Source: Volvox africanus
Lineage: Eukaryota; Chlorophyta; Chlorophyceae; Chlamydomonadales; Volvocaceae
DNA: 64,000 nucleotides
Direction of reading: 5' to 3'
Assembly: GCA_030268105.1 (NCBI GenBank)
Contig: BSDZ01000004.1
Location: 2,157,001 to 2,221,000, forward strand
The notes below the pieces were generated by a model. The model made no database searches and was not told the origin of the DNA. It saw nothing but the letters and a program-made list of their open reading frames with translations. The position numbers and the translations under genes are program-made. The first letter of the stretch is position 1; each line of letters starts with the position of its first letter. Positions 62,916 to 64,000 of this stretch are shown piece by piece.

Positions 62916-62924
62916 GTGTGTGTG
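62873..62924 (+). repeat. (TGTATG)n microsatellite at an intron 3' end
   Basis: About eight six-base units end only some 15 bases before the AG that precedes VFCWVDVIAINQHP. It sits where a pyrimidine tract would be expected. Confidence 0.9.
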
Positions 62925-63322
62925 AACGTCCAGGTGTTTTGCTGGGTGGATGTGATCGCGATCAACCAGCACCCCCGGCGGCGATAGGCCAGGGATCTGC
63001 AAGACTTGCAGGTGAGCGCCACCAGGGGGCATCTTAACTGGAGGAAAGGGGTTTGGGGGCCGCCGGCATCCAGCAGTGCCGGTGCGGGTCAGTCCGGAGA
63101 CTTGAGGGCATGGCAGGAGCACCACTTCTCACTTGCCGCCGATGCCGATGCTGCTGCCGCCGGCAATGGCACCGCAGGTGGCTCACGCGGTGTACATGAG
63201 GAAGGGGACGGGGATGGAGATGGAACGGTATACGGCAAAGAAGATGGTGATGGCAATGGTGGAGGCGACTGGATGCGGCCGCTACAAATCGAGTCCATCA
63301 GCGGCGTTTCCTGTGTCTGAAG

Positions 63323-63602
63323 CTTAGCCTGGTCGCCCGTGCACAACTGGCACTGCTGGCGGCCGGTCACAACAGCTGTGCTATCTCTCTCTGCGAGGGA
63401 GTGCAGCCGGGACAGCCGCGCCGGCCTTCACTGCTGCACTCTCTGTACCAACCACCGCCGGAGAATGCTGCAGACGGCAGCGGCGATGTCGGGGCGACCA
63501 ACCGCCATGTTTACGGAGTGGCTTGGTCACCAGACGGCGGGTGCTTACAGCGGGGTCAGAGGAGGCCGTGATCGCGTCTGGGATGTGACGAGCGGTGAAA
63601 TG
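63323..63602 (+). pseudogene. WD40-like repeat segment with one-base frameshift (partial at right edge)
   Basis: After an AG at 63322 one frame reads LSLVARAQLALLAAGHNSCAI, which resembles the end of a WD40 blade. It then reaches RHVYGVAWSPDGG, a typical blade start. At about 63541 the match jumps to the next frame, AYSGVRGGRDRVWDVTSGEM, a typical blade end with the WD dipeptide, followed directly by a GT donor (GTAAGT) at 63603. Dropping one base there would restore the blade in one frame. In the original frame a stop follows soon after. It may continue the FVSxxW gene or be a separate WD40 gene running out of the window. Confidence 0.6.
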
Positions 63603-64000
63603 GTAAGTTTTGAGTTGGGGTTTTGGATCTGCATCTGTGTGTACTTTGTATATATAGTACATGTGGTAGATGGTGGTCAGGGGGGACGGGGTCCGGGGCG
63701 GGGTGGGGTGATGCGTGTTGGGTGAATGGTGGGAATGGGGATGGGCAGGAATGGATGGATATTCCCTTATCCCAGATTTAAGGCCTGGGGCGTTGTGTGG
63801 CGTACGGTTGATAGGTGACTGATATGATGGAAACATGGCAAGCAGGAAGGCGGCGTAGACCGCCGCAGCAATAGATTAGGATGAGAGACGCGAGTCTCTC
63901 ATCGCACCGGTAGTGGTGATGGAAGCTGGTTCCATGGGTGGGCATGTGGCTTGGGCATGTGGCTTGGGGGTCGAGCTGTACGGGACTCTCAGGGGCCTTG
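63603..64000. other. Probable intron to the window edge
   Basis: Starts with a good donor (GTAAGT) after the WD40-like exon. GT-rich, no coding signature before the end of the window. Confidence 0.4.

Larger units (their letters stand above)
61332..63021 (+). pseudogene. FVSxxW/WVDxxAINQHP family gene, probably disrupted
   Basis: Separated plus-strand segments encode, in order, FAEHVIQPGWTTYDILNRVV (about 61.8 kb), CRYVDTLPPRCFSKLTFFVS then YAWSMSFTTLVELMEHHL (62.26-62.39 kb), and VFCWVDVIAINQHP (62.93-62.98 kb). This order, an FVSxxW block then a WVDxxAxxQHP block, matches a large family of unknown function that I know from volvocine algae. In the last segment the frame runs AINQHPRRR, then TAG, then ARDLQDLQ directly before a GT donor at 63012. 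ARDLQDLQ also looks like family sequence, so the stop interrupts a conserved block. The first part (61332-61735) is Ala/Thr-rich and open in two frames; ATG at 61577 is a possible start. Exon borders are approximate. A selenocysteine-like or readthrough explanation is unsupported. Confidence 0.6.

Noticed and set aside
62855..63037. (CV)n and (YV)n frames as a membrane-spanning peptide
   Set aside because: They come from the (TGTATG)n microsatellite in an intron, in frames that differ from the conserved exon or precede its acceptor.

Overview
The window is nuclear DNA of a green alga, most likely a volvocine or Chlamydomonas-type chlorophyte. Genes are cut into many short exons with GT-AG introns. 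Codons are GC-rich and Ala/Gly/Gln linkers are common. The pentamer TGTAA lies downstream of several stop codons, and isolated TTTTAGGG/CCCTAAAA motifs occur. One protein family (FVSxxW ... WVDxxAINQHP) resembles one I know from volvocine algae. No rRNA, confident tRNA, CRISPR array or bacterial operon was seen. Exon joins were chosen by hand from splice sites, reading phase and similarity to known families; no alignment or transcript data were available.

Layout: (1) 1.28-2.22 kb, minus, a 111-aa plastid-targeted one-helix protein, divergent from (2) 2.58-7.39 kb, plus, a LanC-like protein in ten exons. (3) 9.87-19.63 kb, minus, a divergent XRN-family 5'-3' exonuclease with a low-complexity tail. 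(4) 20.42-22.40 kb, plus, a three-finger C2H2 protein with basic AT-hook-like motifs. (5, 6) 24.78-27.54 and 29.47-32.07 kb, minus, two tandem paralogues of a secreted, probably GPI-anchored glycoprotein family. (7) 33.26-37.62 kb, plus, a large unknown protein. (8) 38.54-39.86 kb, plus, a small unknown protein. (9) 41.14-49.26 kb, minus, kanadaptin (FHA domain). One of its introns carries a nested inverted-repeat element and a truncated cold-shock-domain reading frame. (10) 50.11-53.43 kb, plus, a DEDDy 3'-5' exonuclease. (11) 54.71-59.54 kb, minus, a SMYD-like SET protein without a MYND finger. (12) 60.18-60.54 kb, minus, a Pkr1-like V-ATPase assembly factor. (13) 61.3-63.0 kb, plus, a FVSxxW/AINQHP gene with an in-frame stop. 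(14) 63.3 kb to the edge, plus, WD40-like sequence with a one-base frameshift.

The genes are housekeeping or lineage-specific singletons and do not form a pathway. Several act on nucleic acids or chromatin (XRN, DEDDy exonuclease, SET, C2H2, kanadaptin), but nothing shows joint action. The least explained parts are the tandem glycoprotein pair (one intron present in one copy only), the cold-shock fragment in the kanadaptin intron, and the broken FVSxxW and WD40 reading frames at the right edge.
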